Positions 23,657 through 35,375 of a stretch of 64,000 bases of DNA are shown here, piece after piece; the first letter of the stretch is position 1; the number at the start of each line of letters is the position of its first letter. Location of the stretch: assembly GCF_051020955.1 (NCBI RefSeq), contig NC_135018.1, positions 3,150,501 through 3,214,500 on the forward strand, written 5' to 3'. The translations under genes were made by a program, and so were the position numbers. The notes beneath the pieces are model-generated. The model had not been told where the DNA came from, did not search any database, and saw only the letters and a program-made list of their open reading frames with translations. Source of the stretch: Megalopta genalis (lineage: Eukaryota; Arthropoda; Insecta; Hymenoptera; Halictidae).

Positions 23657-24050
23657 CAGTAATATCTCCCTAATTGACGCTCGGATTGTGCAGAAAAATG
23701 GACAATTTGGGAAGAGGAGATACGATTATTCGAGCCTTGCGCTTTATTTTTATAGTCATAAATTGTCCACAATTATAAAAACGAGCCGCAAGGCTCGAAC
23801 GATCGTATCTCCTTTTCCCAAATTATCCATTTCAGTGGACAATCCGAGCGTCAGTAAGGGAGACATTACTGTATTGCTCTTTCAAGCTAATTTTTCTCGA
23901 AAACGGAGCCTTAAATAAGAAAATGTTATTCCTTTTTCTCGACTTAGTTTTGCACGTGGAATCGCCCTATTGCCGGTTGTACCATGATTTTCCTAACACA
24001 CTGTATGAATATGCATTAAATATGGCGGCTGAAACGTATCGCGGACAGTT
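23657..24050 (-). mobile_element. Complete pogo-like MITE joined to block B, inverted copy
   Basis: The MITE spans 23,657-23,871 (215 bp), starts cagtaatatctccctaattg, ends gtaagggagacattactg and has TA on both sides. It is a nearly complete hairpin. Block B follows in reverse orientation to about 24,050 (cttgaaagagca side first, cgtttcag side last). So the order block B then MITE matches the arrays, but here the MITE is full length. Confidence 0.85.
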
Positions 24051-24246
24051 GACGATTGAAATTCAATTCGAAAAGAAAACGCATGTGATATTTTATTTGC
24101 GGGGTCGATTATTTCTTGACTTATGTATTTCTTGCAAAATACGTAATAATTATTAATAATTATTAATAATAATTCTAGTTAAACGAGGAATCTGAGAAAT
24201 CAAAGTCACTGCGCGAATTCGAGCTTTTTCGAGGCAATTTAAGATC

Positions 24247-24517
24247 AAAATATAAAATATAAAATATAAAATATAAAATATAAAATATAAAATATAAAAT
24301 ATAAAATATAAAATATAAAATATAAAATATAAAATATAAAATATAAAATATAAAATATAAAATATAAAATATAAAATATAAAATATAAAATATAAAATAT
24401 AAAATATAAAATATAAAATATAAAATATAAAATATAAAATATAAAATATAAAATATAAAATATAAAATATAAAATATAAAATATAAAATATAAAATATAA
24501 AATATAAAATATAAAAT
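24247..24517. repeat. (AAAATAT)n heptanucleotide microsatellite
   Basis: About 270 bp of very regular 7-bp units. The minus frame with period YILYFIF is an artefact. Confidence 0.97.
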
Positions 24518-25389
24518 AAATATAACGTGAAGGAAAGTACATACTCACATCATTAATTGTACTTCGAAATCCTATTATCGCGTTAAACAATCGAATCTTC
24601 ATTTATCAGCTCAGAATTTGAATTCGTTTGAAATCCAAATTGCAAACTCTATTTTTATATTCGCGTTTCTCGTCCGATTAAATCGAAATCCGTGAGATCG
24701 TAGATTGCAACTTGAATTCCGAATTCCATTTATTGTTTAACCGCCTCGCGTATCGTTCCGGTCGAGAGACAATTAAATCAGTCTTATGTAATTTGAACAA
24801 TTTTACCGACAATGTTGCCCGATCGCAATTCTTGCACACCGTTCGCCACTTATATTCTATTTAATCGTACTAAATTATTAATAGGAAAATCACTTTTTCT
24901 TCGCAATATTATCTTCCGGGAAATCTCGAAACGATCGAAGTTAATGGACACACGCCGATTGTTAATCCATCCGTTAAAGGTAATTACACAGACGGATTCT
25001 TACAAAACACGCTGATTGGACGCGTCGTCGCGACAGCCGCATCCAATTATTATCCCGTTGTGTTTTATCACATCCTGTACCTCGAGATGTTTATTCCTAT
25101 CGTCTCCGCGCCTTGTTTTTGCCTGTCGTTTTGCAACTCGTTGTTCATAACGTGTACGTTGGACCATTTGTTTATATCGATTTTATATATTCGTTAATTG
25201 TTCAAAGACGAGAACTAAGTTTTGGAGTTTCTACCATCGCGATTATGTGATTCGCAATTTGAAACCGACTTTGATAAATTAGGGACATTTTGCAAGATAA
25301 CATTCGATTTCAATGTTCGCTTTTTAATGTTTTTTCATAGTCGCTGTTGCGTTTAACAGCGAATGGTTTAATATCGCATTCAATATAAA
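24518..25389. other. Intergenic DNA, no gene seen
   Basis: Single-copy-looking DNA. The 67-codon plus frame at 24,812-25,015 is unrecognised. Confidence 0.5.
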
Positions 25390-25935
25390 ACATTTGTATA
25401 TATAATAAATATAATAAATAAATATAATAAATAAAAATAATGTACAAATATAATAAATAATAAATATGATATATTTATATAATAGCGCGCATTTATTATA
25501 AAACAGTTTAATATCTCAAATAAATAGAATAAAATAGTTAGAATAAATATAATAAATAAATATAATAAATAAAAATAATGTACAAATATAATAAATAATA
25601 AATATAATATATTCATATAATATCGCAAATTTAATATAAAGCAGTTTAATATCTCAAATAAATAGAATAAAATAGTTAGAATAAATATAATAAATAAATA
25701 TAATAAATAAAAATAATGTACAAATATAATAAATAATAAATATAATATATTCATATAATATCGCAAATTTAATATAAAGCAGTTTAATATCTCAAATAAA
25801 TAGAATAAAATAGTTAGAATAAATATAATAAATAAATATATTAAATAAAAATAATGTACAAATATAATAAATAATAAATATAATATATTCATATAATATC
25901 GCAAATTTAATATAAAACAGTTTAATATATCTCAA
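25390..25935. repeat. AT-rich tandem repeat, 138-bp period
   Basis: The marker aaaatagtta begins at 25,531, 25,669 and 25,807, giving a 138-bp period with a degenerate unit on the left. Because 138 is a multiple of three, a 174-codon minus frame stays open with a 46-residue period rich in Tyr, Ile, Leu and Phe. I treat it as a repeat artefact. Confidence 0.9.
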
Positions 25936-26786
25936 ATAAATGCTTAGAATTTCCATAAACGCGTGGCATTCCGAGTCGTAGATAATTAAATTTCATCGAT
26001 CAAGAAATTATATTCGTTAGAATGTGTACGCACGTATCGATTGCATAGAATTTTTCCTTTCCAGTGTTCCGTGAACAAGCTCTTTATTCGTAACGCGTGA
26101 AAGTGTTCGTGCGTCCTTGTACCAATAAATATCACTTTCAGCTGGAACAAAAGAATAGAGTGCAATAAAACGTTCCAGTCCCACTGCCCCGCTTCCTACA
26201 TACGTATATTGCATTTGATGCAGTTTGTCTCTCAATGGGTTTTATTAGCACTCGCGATTATTAACTTTGACCAAGAGTTATTCGACGATGTCTAAAACGC
26301 CGCGAGAACTTTATCCGTTTGTTCTTTTCCGTGTACAAGGTTTAATGAAGAGAATTAGATTAATATCGTTTCCGTTCTTTCATTTTTCTTTTTTTTGCTA
26401 ATGAAACAAATAACGAGAAAAATAGCGAGAGTGGACGATTTTATTGCCCCTTTTTATATATTGACGAATGATAAATTTAATACAATAATGCAATGTTAAA
26501 TACAATGTTAAATACAATATTAAATACAATGTTAAATACAATGTTAAATCGTTTTTTGGAGCTACGATAGCTCTACTTCTATTTTACATAATTCGTTGTA
26601 TATTTTTAACAGCTTGTTCAACATAAATAAATTTGATAATCTGAAAATTATTGTGCAACGCGATACGACGGCCCCACAAAATCACCGCTCGAGTAAAAAG
26701 GGCTGCTCAATTCTATTGTTTGCACCAAATTCGATTCGTACGAATCTCGCTCGAATCGATTTAACATAAAATGACACGATAAGCAT
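25936..26786. other. Intergenic DNA, no gene seen
   Basis: It contains a short tandem of aatgttaaatac near 26,478-26,550. No gene recognised. Confidence 0.5.
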
Positions 26787-26976
26787 ATAGTAATATATAT
26801 AATATAGTATAATATAGTATAATATAATATATATATTATATAATATAGTATAATATAATAGTATAATATACATAATATAGTATAATATATATAATATAGT
26901 ATAATATAATAGTATAATATAAATTGTTCATTTTTATGTGACAATCCGGGCGTCAATTAGGAAGAAATTATTAGGT
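26787..26976. repeat. (TATAG/TATAA)n microsatellite and a MITE right-end fragment
   Basis: TATAGTATAATA-type simple sequence runs to about 26,923. A diverged MITE right end follows at about 26,927-26,976 (tgacaatccgggcgtcaattagg). Confidence 0.8.
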
Positions 26977-27143
26977 TGTACGGCTTAATACATTACTCTC
27001 TGTTCGATCGCACGATTCTCCATGAGAAACGCTTCTCCCGCTGTTTGTAAACTCGCGGAACACCATGGCACACGTCGGTTCGCCACGACACAGCTCGGCC
27101 GTGACACGACGTGTCGTATATGAAAATCTGTTTATTCAACTCT

Positions 27144-28176
27144 CGCGACTAAACTTTTGCGTTCAGTTCACTCCGAAATTCCAGACGAGTCGATCCGACA
27201 TTATCGGACAATTTAAGCTGAAATTATGCTACTGCATGAATGATAAAACCATGCGTTGTTCTACAAATCCAGCTCCAAATTCAGATGTTGATAAATGCGA
27301 AGAAAATAGAACCTCTGTCTTTGTATTATAAAACGATGTTATCGAGCTTCTCTTGCAATTCCTGCAACTTTTGGCATTCCTTTCCGCTATTACGAGTCTT
27401 CCAGGGTTTCTTCGAATCGCGTTTTATCTTCGGTTATATTTTATTTTGCTATTTTATTGTCATTTATAGTCGACTATACATGTACTATCGCGACTAAATT
27501 TTGCGTTCAGTTCACTCCAAAATTCCAGACGAGTCGATCCGACATTATCGGATAATTTAAGCTCAAATTATGCTACTGCATGAATGATAAAACCATGCGT
27601 TGTTCTACAAATCCAGCTCCAAATTCAGATGTTGATAAATGCGAAGAAAATAGAACCTCTGTCTTTGTATTATAAAACGACGTTATCGAGCTTCTCTTGC
27701 AATTCCTGCAACTTTTAACATTCCTTTCCGCTATTACGAGTCTTCCAGGGTTTCTTCGAATCGCGTTTTATCTTCGGTTATATTTTATTTTGCTATTTTA
27801 TTGTCATTTATAGTCGACTATACATGTACTATCGCGACTAAATTTTTGCGTTCAGTTCACTCCAAAATTTCAGACGAGTCGATCCGACATTATCGGATAA
27901 TTTAAGCTCAAATTATGCTACTGCATGAATGATAAAACCATGCGTTGTTCTACAAATCCAGCTCCAAATTCAGATGTTGATAAATGCGAAGAAAATAGGA
28001 CCTCTGTCTTTGTATTATAAAACGATGTTATCGAGCTTCTCTTGCAATTCCTGCAACTTTTAACATTCCTTTCCGCTATTACGAGTCTTCCAGCGTTTCT
28101 TCGAATTGCATTTTATCTTCGGTTATATTTTATTTTGCTATTTTATTGTCATTTATAGTCGACTATACATGTACTA
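27144..28176. repeat. Three tandem copies of a 345-bp unit
   Basis: The marker cgcgact starts at 27,144, 27,489 and 27,833. Units are 344-345 bp and nearly identical; the array ends with atacatgtactatcg at 28,176. The unit is not simple sequence (for example ccatgcgttgttctacaaat). The frame at 27,065-27,331 and its offset neighbours show no known domain and are broken in each unit. The few differences suggest recent duplication. Confidence 0.93.
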
Positions 28177-28256
28177 TCGTCTTGCTCGCTCGGTGGACGA
28201 GCAGGTAAGCGGTTTCCAGGTAACCCGCGACGCCTCTACTTCCAGCTGCTTCGATT

Positions 28257-28486
28257 TTAAGCGTGCGCGTAATTTTTGAATTGTCGTTTGCGTACCACGA
28301 GCCACTTTCGCGCTTTTCAGATTTTGCGTCGAGAAAAGCCAGGGCATTTGGCCGAAACAGACGACTTACGGCCCACCCGCAATTTGTCGAAACGTGCTCA
28401 GTCTTTCGGACGCGTGTATACGTCGCGCGTCACATCGCTGTCAGTAATCCAATTTGCATTTTGTTGTTACCTATTCTAAATTAATA

Positions 28487-28534
<48 letters not shown>

Positions 28535-28937
28535 ATATATATAATAGTATAATATAGTATAATATAATATATATTATATAATATAGTATAATAATAAATA
28601 TATATATAGTAATATATATAATAGTATAATATAGTATAATATAATATATATTATATAATATAGTATAATAATAAATATATATATATATATGTTTTCATTC
28701 ATAACGTTTTATTTTATGTTTTACGGCTTTTTTCGACACGTAATCGAAGGAGCGTTATTACGCTCTTCGGCATTTTTCGACACATAATCGAAGGAGCGCT
28801 ATTGCGCTCTTCGGCCTTTTTCGACACATAATCGAAGGAGCGCTATTGCGCTCTTCGGTGCTTTTCGATCCTGTTTTTTTTTTCAGAACCATCTGGTACG
28901 CAAACGGTTAAGCGTGCGCGTAATTTTTGAATCGTCG
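28257..28937. mobile_element. Candidate TTAA element between 30-bp direct repeats
   Basis: TTAAGCGTGCGCGTAATTTT at 28,257 recurs at 28,908, and the match extends over 30 bp with one difference. Between them, CGTTTGCGTACCA (28,285-28,297) is exactly inverted as TGGTACGCAAACG (28,894-28,906), directly next to the right TTAA. The right side carries 44-bp repeats with the palindrome GAGCGCTATTGCGCTC (unit starts 28,734, 28,778 and 28,822). An (AT)n and TATAG microsatellite fills 28,485-28,690. The left TTAA appears mutated (ttgt). No transposase seen. Confidence 0.5.
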
Positions 28938-29408
28938 AGTTAATGAGAAATGTGTGATAGTCGGACATTTTTAGGGGTCGCGGGGAAACTTTGCGCCGCG
29001 CGCAGTTTTCTGAGAATTGCCGGGTGATCCGAGGCTGTAATTATATAGCTACGTTTCACTTGTATAGGTGGTAGGAGAGAGACGTACTTATATATAAGAC
29101 GTACGAGCAGTTTTTCTATTGAAATTGGAAGGGCCTACATCCGAAGCACACCTTGCAAGATGTATTGATTGTGACCCGGCTCAGGTAGCAGCGAGTTGCA
29201 ACGACCAGAACCTATGCAACGGTCGCAACGCGGCCGAACGGGCATAAATCCGGGGTTCGTCGACATCTGCGCGTCCCGTGAAAGGCCTTTTTTTTAACTG
29301 GAAAATTCGCTTTTCAATCGATTCAGCCGCCGCAAGAATTCTTCCGTTGAGACATCGCGCGCATTCGGGCGGACAATGGCAACGCACACGCGCGAAGACC
29401 ATTGAAAA
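28938..29408. other. Intergenic DNA, no gene seen
   Basis: Moderately GC-rich. The 73-codon minus frame at 29,181-29,402 has no recognisable motif. Confidence 0.45.
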
Positions 29409-30225
29409 GCAGCGTTGGGCGTTATTCGTATCGTTTCGAATAAATATTTGTTTGAAGTAATTATTCGTGTGAATACTTTTTAGTCGAATATTTTATTCGA
29501 ATAAGAATTATTTATTATTCTATTTATTATTATATATTTTCTTCTGTTATTCTATTTATTATTATATATTATTCTATTATTCTGTTATTCTATATATTAT
29601 TATATATTATTCTATTATTCTGTTATTCTATTCATTATTATATATTATTCTATTGTTCTATTTATTATTATATATTATTCTATTATTCTATTATTCTATT
29701 CATTATTATCTATTATTCTATTTATTATTATATGTATATTATTCTATTATTCTATTCATTATTATATATTATTCTATTATTCTATTTATTATTCTAACAG
29801 TTATTTATGATTCTGTTTATTCGAATAATATATATAATAAATTGTTCGAATAAATGATTCGAATAGAGTTCGTACAATTATTCAAATAATAACGCGACTA
29901 ATTGTTCGATCTAGCAAATAGCAACAAACTTTCTCATGCAACATTTGAAAGATAGTTAATTGCAAAAGGGATATGGAAGAAATAAATCGATGAATTATGG
30001 ACAAATGTTCTTTATATTCTATAGTTTTTATTCAAATCGATTATTTTCCGTATGAATTCCTGTACAAATTCAATTCCTATTCGAATGAACTTTTATCCGA
30101 ACGAATTCTTATACGAATAAATTCTTGTCCGAATGAATTCTTATTCGGATAAATTTGTATTCAGATCAATTTTTATTCGATTCGATATTTATTCGATAGC
30201 GTCGAATAAAATTGTACTCGTTAGT
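29409..30225. mobile_element. hAT-like fragment with ATTCGAATAA repeats and an ATT microsatellite
   Basis: It starts agcgttgggcgttattcg, similar to the left end of the hAT-like MITE at 34,361 (CAGAGTTGGACATTATTCG). The middle (about 29,505-29,800) is TATTATTCTATT simple sequence. The right part has degenerate TTCGAATAAATT units up to about 30,215. No clear right TIR is left. Confidence 0.45.
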
Positions 30226-31250
30226 CTTTATCTCTCAGAATCTTCCAGGTGTGTCATAAAAAATAAATATTAATCGAAAAGAAGACGTTACGTGTTTTAG
30301 CCAGAAAAAATCGTTTTCCAGATCACTCGAGCATCATTATTATGATTTTCCAGACGATTCCATTTCGATTATCTGTGACAAAAAGGGTTTCCAATATTTC
30401 AATATAACAAATTGAAAAGAAATGTTTTCTCTTTTCAGATAAAATGGAGGTCCACTCGATTTTTTTACGATATTAATATATATATATTTCTGAATTCATA
30501 ATATTCTAGCTGGTGTCGAGAGAAATTCAAGGACCCACTATTAAGACACCCTTGAATCTTGAAATAACGCTAGAATAATTTCGGCCACGGAAAGTGGATT
30601 CCCAGACCACCGGCCTGTGGATTGTAGTAGTTGTTATAAAGGTACTAATAACACCAAGGGCCTTCGTTATATATAATTAGATGTAGATCCTTTTGATTTG
30701 GCCGCGATGGCCTTTTGATCTTTCTTTCGACTTTGCCCAACTCTTTGCACACTCGTCGTCGAGTGTCCTGTAGAGCTTCTCTTTCTTACTTCTTCTTTGC
30801 ACAGTTTGTCCTTTTTCTTTTGATCATCCATTTGTTCTTTTCTTTTATCAATACTTGTTTCGAACCTTGTCATTTTCACGTCTAACATTTGCTGTATTCA
30901 TCAGTGCTTTACCTTCGTGGACGAATGAAGTGATAAACGATTAACTTTGTTCGAACAAGTTTGACAACGAGCTAATCGATTTGAACGTACATATGCAATC
31001 GAGTAATCGAGTAATAAACATGTTAAACGTGCTAGAGTACTCTACAAAATTAGTCAATAGGTTATATTTATATAGGCTATATTTATTTATTATATTAATA
31101 GTGCCGCATGAGTCACGTATGGGTGACACTAATTTTTAATTAGGCTTTTCAAATCTATTTTTATCGTAACATATTGAACAAATTGAGTGCTACTACGATT
31201 TGTAGAATGCAAAATAGCTGAACTAATATTTCCTGTGGAAATATAACAAA
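30226..31250. other. Intergenic DNA with one small unassigned frame
   Basis: The minus frame at 30,667-30,888 (73 codons) encodes a strongly basic Lys/Arg/Gln-rich peptide (MDDQKKKDKLCKEEVRKR) that I cannot assign. Stops lie just upstream, so it would be a fragment at best. The neighbourhood (30,510-30,680, gtcgagagaaattcaagg, gttataaaggtac) might be an old LTR, but no TG...CA pair with a target duplication was found. Confidence 0.3.
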
Positions 31251-31251
31251 T

Positions 31252-31300
31252 AAATAAATAAATAAATAAATAAATAAATATATATTATTATTATATATAT

Positions 31301-31350
<50 letters not shown>

Positions 31351-31434
31351 TATTATTATATATATTATATTATATATATATATATGTATATTATTATTAT
31401 ATATATTATGTTATATATATATTATTATTATATA
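31252..31434. repeat. (ATAA)n, (AT)n and (ATT)n compound microsatellite
   Basis: The runs follow one another, with tgtatattattattatatata recurring three times. Confidence 0.93.
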
Positions 31435-32185
31435 TAAAATTTTCGCTTTCTAGTTTCGGTTTCATTAATTAAGTTCGAGCCGATATCCGGCGCTTGGCGT
31501 GTTAAACGATTTCCGAAATGCGAAAAATATCGTTGCAAAATTCTGTCGATTTAACCTTAATTCTCCCTGATAAGAATTAATTGCCTTACGCTTTAATTTA
31601 ATCCTTCGTTATAGCTTACGACTTTCCTGAAACATTTGGTTCGAGCAGTTCGACAGTTCTCGCAGTCTAAACATTTGTACAAATCGTTTGTTCGTTCCGC
31701 TTCATTCACCGGTGGACGATCCGCAAATGTAAATTTCATCATCTCTGTATTTTTGTAGGTCATACGAATTCTTTCACCGTTCGAGCACTATGCGTGCGAG
31801 CGCACTGCAATACGCTGCAGATTGCAGAGTAGTGCAAAGAAACGGATCCGTATTTGCCATACACACATATATTTCACATCCGACACACAGTATTTTAAAT
31901 TCCCTTTCGCGAACGGTTTTTCGAAAATACATTGTCCTAGAACTCGTCTCCCACGCGGCTTCGCGAATCGGTTACGCAATCGAACGTAAGTGAACGAAAA
32001 AACACCGAAGTTACGTGAATTGCCCAGACGTTCGGATGAAAGATAGCCGCGCGTCATGTGTTTTCACTTTCGATGCATTTTTTCCATCCTTCAATCGAGC
32101 CTTATCGAACATGTTTCCATGATTTTTGTTCCGAGAAATAATAAATAAATCCTATATAAATCATATAAGATTATATAATTATATA
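31435..32185. other. Intergenic DNA, no gene seen
   Basis: No recognisable gene. The frames at 31,788-32,057 (minus) and 31,790-31,993 (plus) overlap on opposite strands and have no family features. Confidence 0.45.
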
Positions 32186-32475
32186 GAATTTTATTTTATA
32201 AATTATATAGGATTACATAATTATATAGAATTTTATTTTATAAATTATATAGGATTACATAATGATATAGAATTTTATTTTATAAATTATATAGGATTAC
32301 ATAATGATATAGAATTTTATTTTATAAATTATATAGGATTACATAATTATATAGAATTTTATTTTATAAATTATATAGAATCCTATATAATTATATAGAA
32401 TTTTACTTTATAAATTATATAGAATCCTATATAATTATATAGAATTTTATTTTACAAATTATATAGAATCCTATA
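32186..32475. repeat. AT-rich 42-bp tandem repeat
   Basis: The marker gaattttattttataaatt starts at 32,186, 32,228, 32,270 and 32,312 and continues to about 32,475, with the later units variant. 42 bp is a multiple of three, so a repetitive 90-codon frame results; it is not a gene. Confidence 0.92.
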
Positions 32476-32958
32476 TAATTTATAGAATAAAAAATTATTA
32501 TTCTAACTAATTAGTAATATACCTATACATATAATCAAATATATCCTATACAAATCTTATAAAAATACGTAAATCAATCATAAAATGAACCATTTTTTTT
32601 GTTTAAATCCTGACACACGCCATTTTCCCTTTTTTTCTTTCTTTTCCTGTCTTTTTTCTCTTTTTTTATTTGAGTGGTACGTAATCCTATTGCCACGGAT
32701 ATTAGGGGTATATTTTTAGACACGCGATGGCGAAGAACTGTCCTATAGCAATTTCCATCAGCCGTCCATTCTATTCCATATTCGATCGAAGCCACATCGG
32801 ATGCCCTAATTTGTTAAACAACGCTAGAATCGGGAACCGTAACTCTTGCGATCAGTCCAAAAAGAAAATCGTTGCATAACGATTGCTATTTCCATTCGAA
32901 TGTTTTCAGTCATAAATAACGTTAATATGCGACTGAAATATTATTTTTGCCGTTCACA
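32476..32958. other. Intergenic DNA, no gene seen
   Basis: It contains a pyrimidine-rich stretch (32,620-32,665). No gene recognised. Confidence 0.45.
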
Positions 32959-33390
32959 ATGGTTACTGTCAACGGAGATTTGTTTAAATTAGTCGCAACA
33001 GTTATTGTTCGGAGAAACTCTGTTCTGGTTACAGTAATTTTTATCCTTAATTCGCGCACAGATTGCGCAGGAAAATCGACAATTTGGGAAGAGACGATAC
33101 GATTTTTGGAGCCTTGTGGCTCGTTATAATGAGCGCTCATAATGCACTCATAATTATTACTGGCAACGGAGATTTGAGTTAATCGCGATAGTTATTGTTC
33201 AAAGAAACTCTGTTCTGGTTATAGTAATTTTTATCCCTAATTCGCGCTCAGATCGCGCACGAAAATCGACAATTTGGGAAGAGGAGATACGATTTTTCGA
33301 GCCTCGCGACTCGTTTTGATAATTACCAATTGTTAACAACTATGAAAACGAGACGCGAGGCTCGAATAATCGATTTCTGCTGCAATTTCG
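32959..33390. repeat. Diverged pogo-like MITE pair in direct repeat (194 bp)
   Basis: aacggagatttg occurs at 32,971 and 33,165, followed in both cases by gttattgttc, aaactctgttctggtta, aattcgcgc and gacaatttgggaagag. The second unit continues to the right arm (gacgcgaggctcgaataatcg, about 33,350-33,372). These are older than the array copies. Confidence 0.75.
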
Positions 33391-34360
33391 AAGACAGAAC
33401 GTGAAATATGTCGAGTCTCGCGAATATATATCGAGATTCTTGAAAATTTCGAGAACCCGAATTTCGCTTCGGGAACAGCTTTGACCCCTGCTAACAAGTC
33501 GCGTCGTTTTGTTTATATTGGCACGCGCGTACTCTGCGAATTAAAACTCTGTTTTGCTGTACAAACCATTTGAAACTCGCAGAAAAAGTGTACACTCGCT
33601 TGTTGTACTCTGAGAACTGCGTCTAAGCAGAGTCACAATTGTGTGCGCGTTCTATTCGAGAATGCTTCGAGAATACTAAAATTGAAAGCAATAATGGTTT
33701 ATTAAATTTGAAGCCGTAACGATTTCAATTCGCGCGCTTGATCACTTCAAATTTGAATAATAAACAGGTCTTTGTCACCGGTTCTGTTTGTATCTGTGAC
33801 CAAATATTCAGCAGGTTCTTTCAACAATAATTTGTCAAACGATTGTTATTTTTGTTCGAAAACCGTGTTACGAGCATCCGTTCCCCAATTTACGCGAATT
33901 TCCGTTCCACGCGGATTTGTTTCAGGCGAATGAAAATCGGGTAAATGGAGCTCGCGACTACAAACGGAAAAATATTGGAGATAAAAGCTGGTATGGGTTC
34001 TAGAAACAGATATTTCACATAGTTCGATAAAAAGATCATTTTTAGAGAACAAAAGTAAATTTGATGCGTCGCTATCGCTGTTGCAATTTAAAACAATCGA
34101 TCCTTTCGTTTCAATTCGCTCGAGCACCGTTGTTATTGTTAGTTTATTTTTTGTTCGGATGACTTTTTTTTATCAATATTTTCATTTCGTAGGTCTTCAA
34201 AAATTTTCTAAATTTTGAATACTCGTTAAATGTTTGGATAAAGGTTTATAACGGCACATTCCAATTTGTTGGCTAATCCAAGAGCTTTGCAAAGATTTAC
34301 TGGTTGTGTAAATTCGGATCGGCTAAATTGATGTCGCGTGTATAAAATATCCGTGTAGAT
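33391..34360. other. Intergenic DNA, no gene seen
   Basis: Single-copy-looking sequence. The minus frame at 33,846-34,127 has no recognisable domain. Confidence 0.5.
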
Positions 34361-34958
34361 CAGAGTTGGACATTATTCGAATAAAATTTAATTCGAATAA
34401 TATCTCGAGTAAATTATTCGAATCAAATTGGATTCGAATAACATCTCGAGTAAATTATTCGAATCCAATTTGATTCGAATAACATCTCGAATAAATTATT
34501 CGAATCCAATTTGATTCGAATAACATCTCGAGTAAATTATTCGAATCCAATTTGATTCGAATAAAGTATCGAACAAATTATTCGAATAAAGTATCGAACA
34601 AATTATTCGAATAAAAATTCGAATAAGATCTCGAATAAATTCGTCGAATAAAACTTGATTCGAGTAATACCTCGAATAACACCTCGAACAAATTATTCGA
34701 ATAAAATTTCGAATAACATCTCGAATAATTTCGTCGAATAAAACTTGATTCGAGTAATACCTCGAATAACACCTCGAACAAATTATTCGAATAAAAATTC
34801 GAATAACATCTCGAATAAATTCTTCGAATAAAACTTGATTCGAGTAACACCTCGAATAACACAAATTATTCGAATAAAAATTCGAATAACACCTCGAATA
34901 AAATTTGATTCGAATAACACCTCGAACAAATCGTTCGAATAAAATATGCCCAACTCAG
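34361..34958. mobile_element. hAT-like MITE filled with TTCGAATAA tandem repeats
   Basis: Left end CAGAGTTGGACATTATTCG; right end ttattcgaataaaatatgcccaactcag read in reverse gives ctgagttgggcat, so the ends form an imperfect TIR. The interior is degenerate tandem units of 20-50 bp such as ttattcgaatccaatttgat and cgaataacatctcgaataaa. The 8-bp flanks (gtgtagat, acgtggac) match only 4 of 8, so target duplication is uncertain. The frames of period CYSNQ/FIRII are artefacts. Confidence 0.6.
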
Positions 34959-34963
34959 ACGTG

Positions 34964-35324
34964 GACAATCTAACAATATACCTCGTAAATCGAGGGACTG
35001 TCTGCTTAGTGCCTCGATTTCGAATGACTTTCGTTACTTTCAACGAAAGCGAGATTGCGTGGAAATCGCATCGAGAACAGATGACGAAGGTTCGAGGTCG
35101 GCGAAGTCCGGCGGACGGATTAAGCGAAGGCGTCGCAATGATTAACCTTCGAGCATGTAGACGTGTAAGATCGCGGGCAAAGAAGAAGACGACGGCGGCG
35201 GAACGGACAAGGCGAACGAAATTACCGAAAAGAGAATAACGCGATTTTATCGGCGACGATGCACCGCGCCGCGCCGCGACACGGCATCGCGTTTATTGTA
35301 TACGGGGAGAGACGGTAAAAGTTC

Positions 35325-35375
<51 letters not shown>

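Noticed and set aside
24153..24602. 149-codon minus-strand frame with a YILYFIF period
   Set aside because: It is a translation of the (AAAATAT)n microsatellite.
31080..31140. gtgccgcatgagtcacgtatgggtgacac as another subterminal palindrome
   Set aside because: The symmetry is weak, there is no TTAA at 27-28 bp and no 44-bp repeat.
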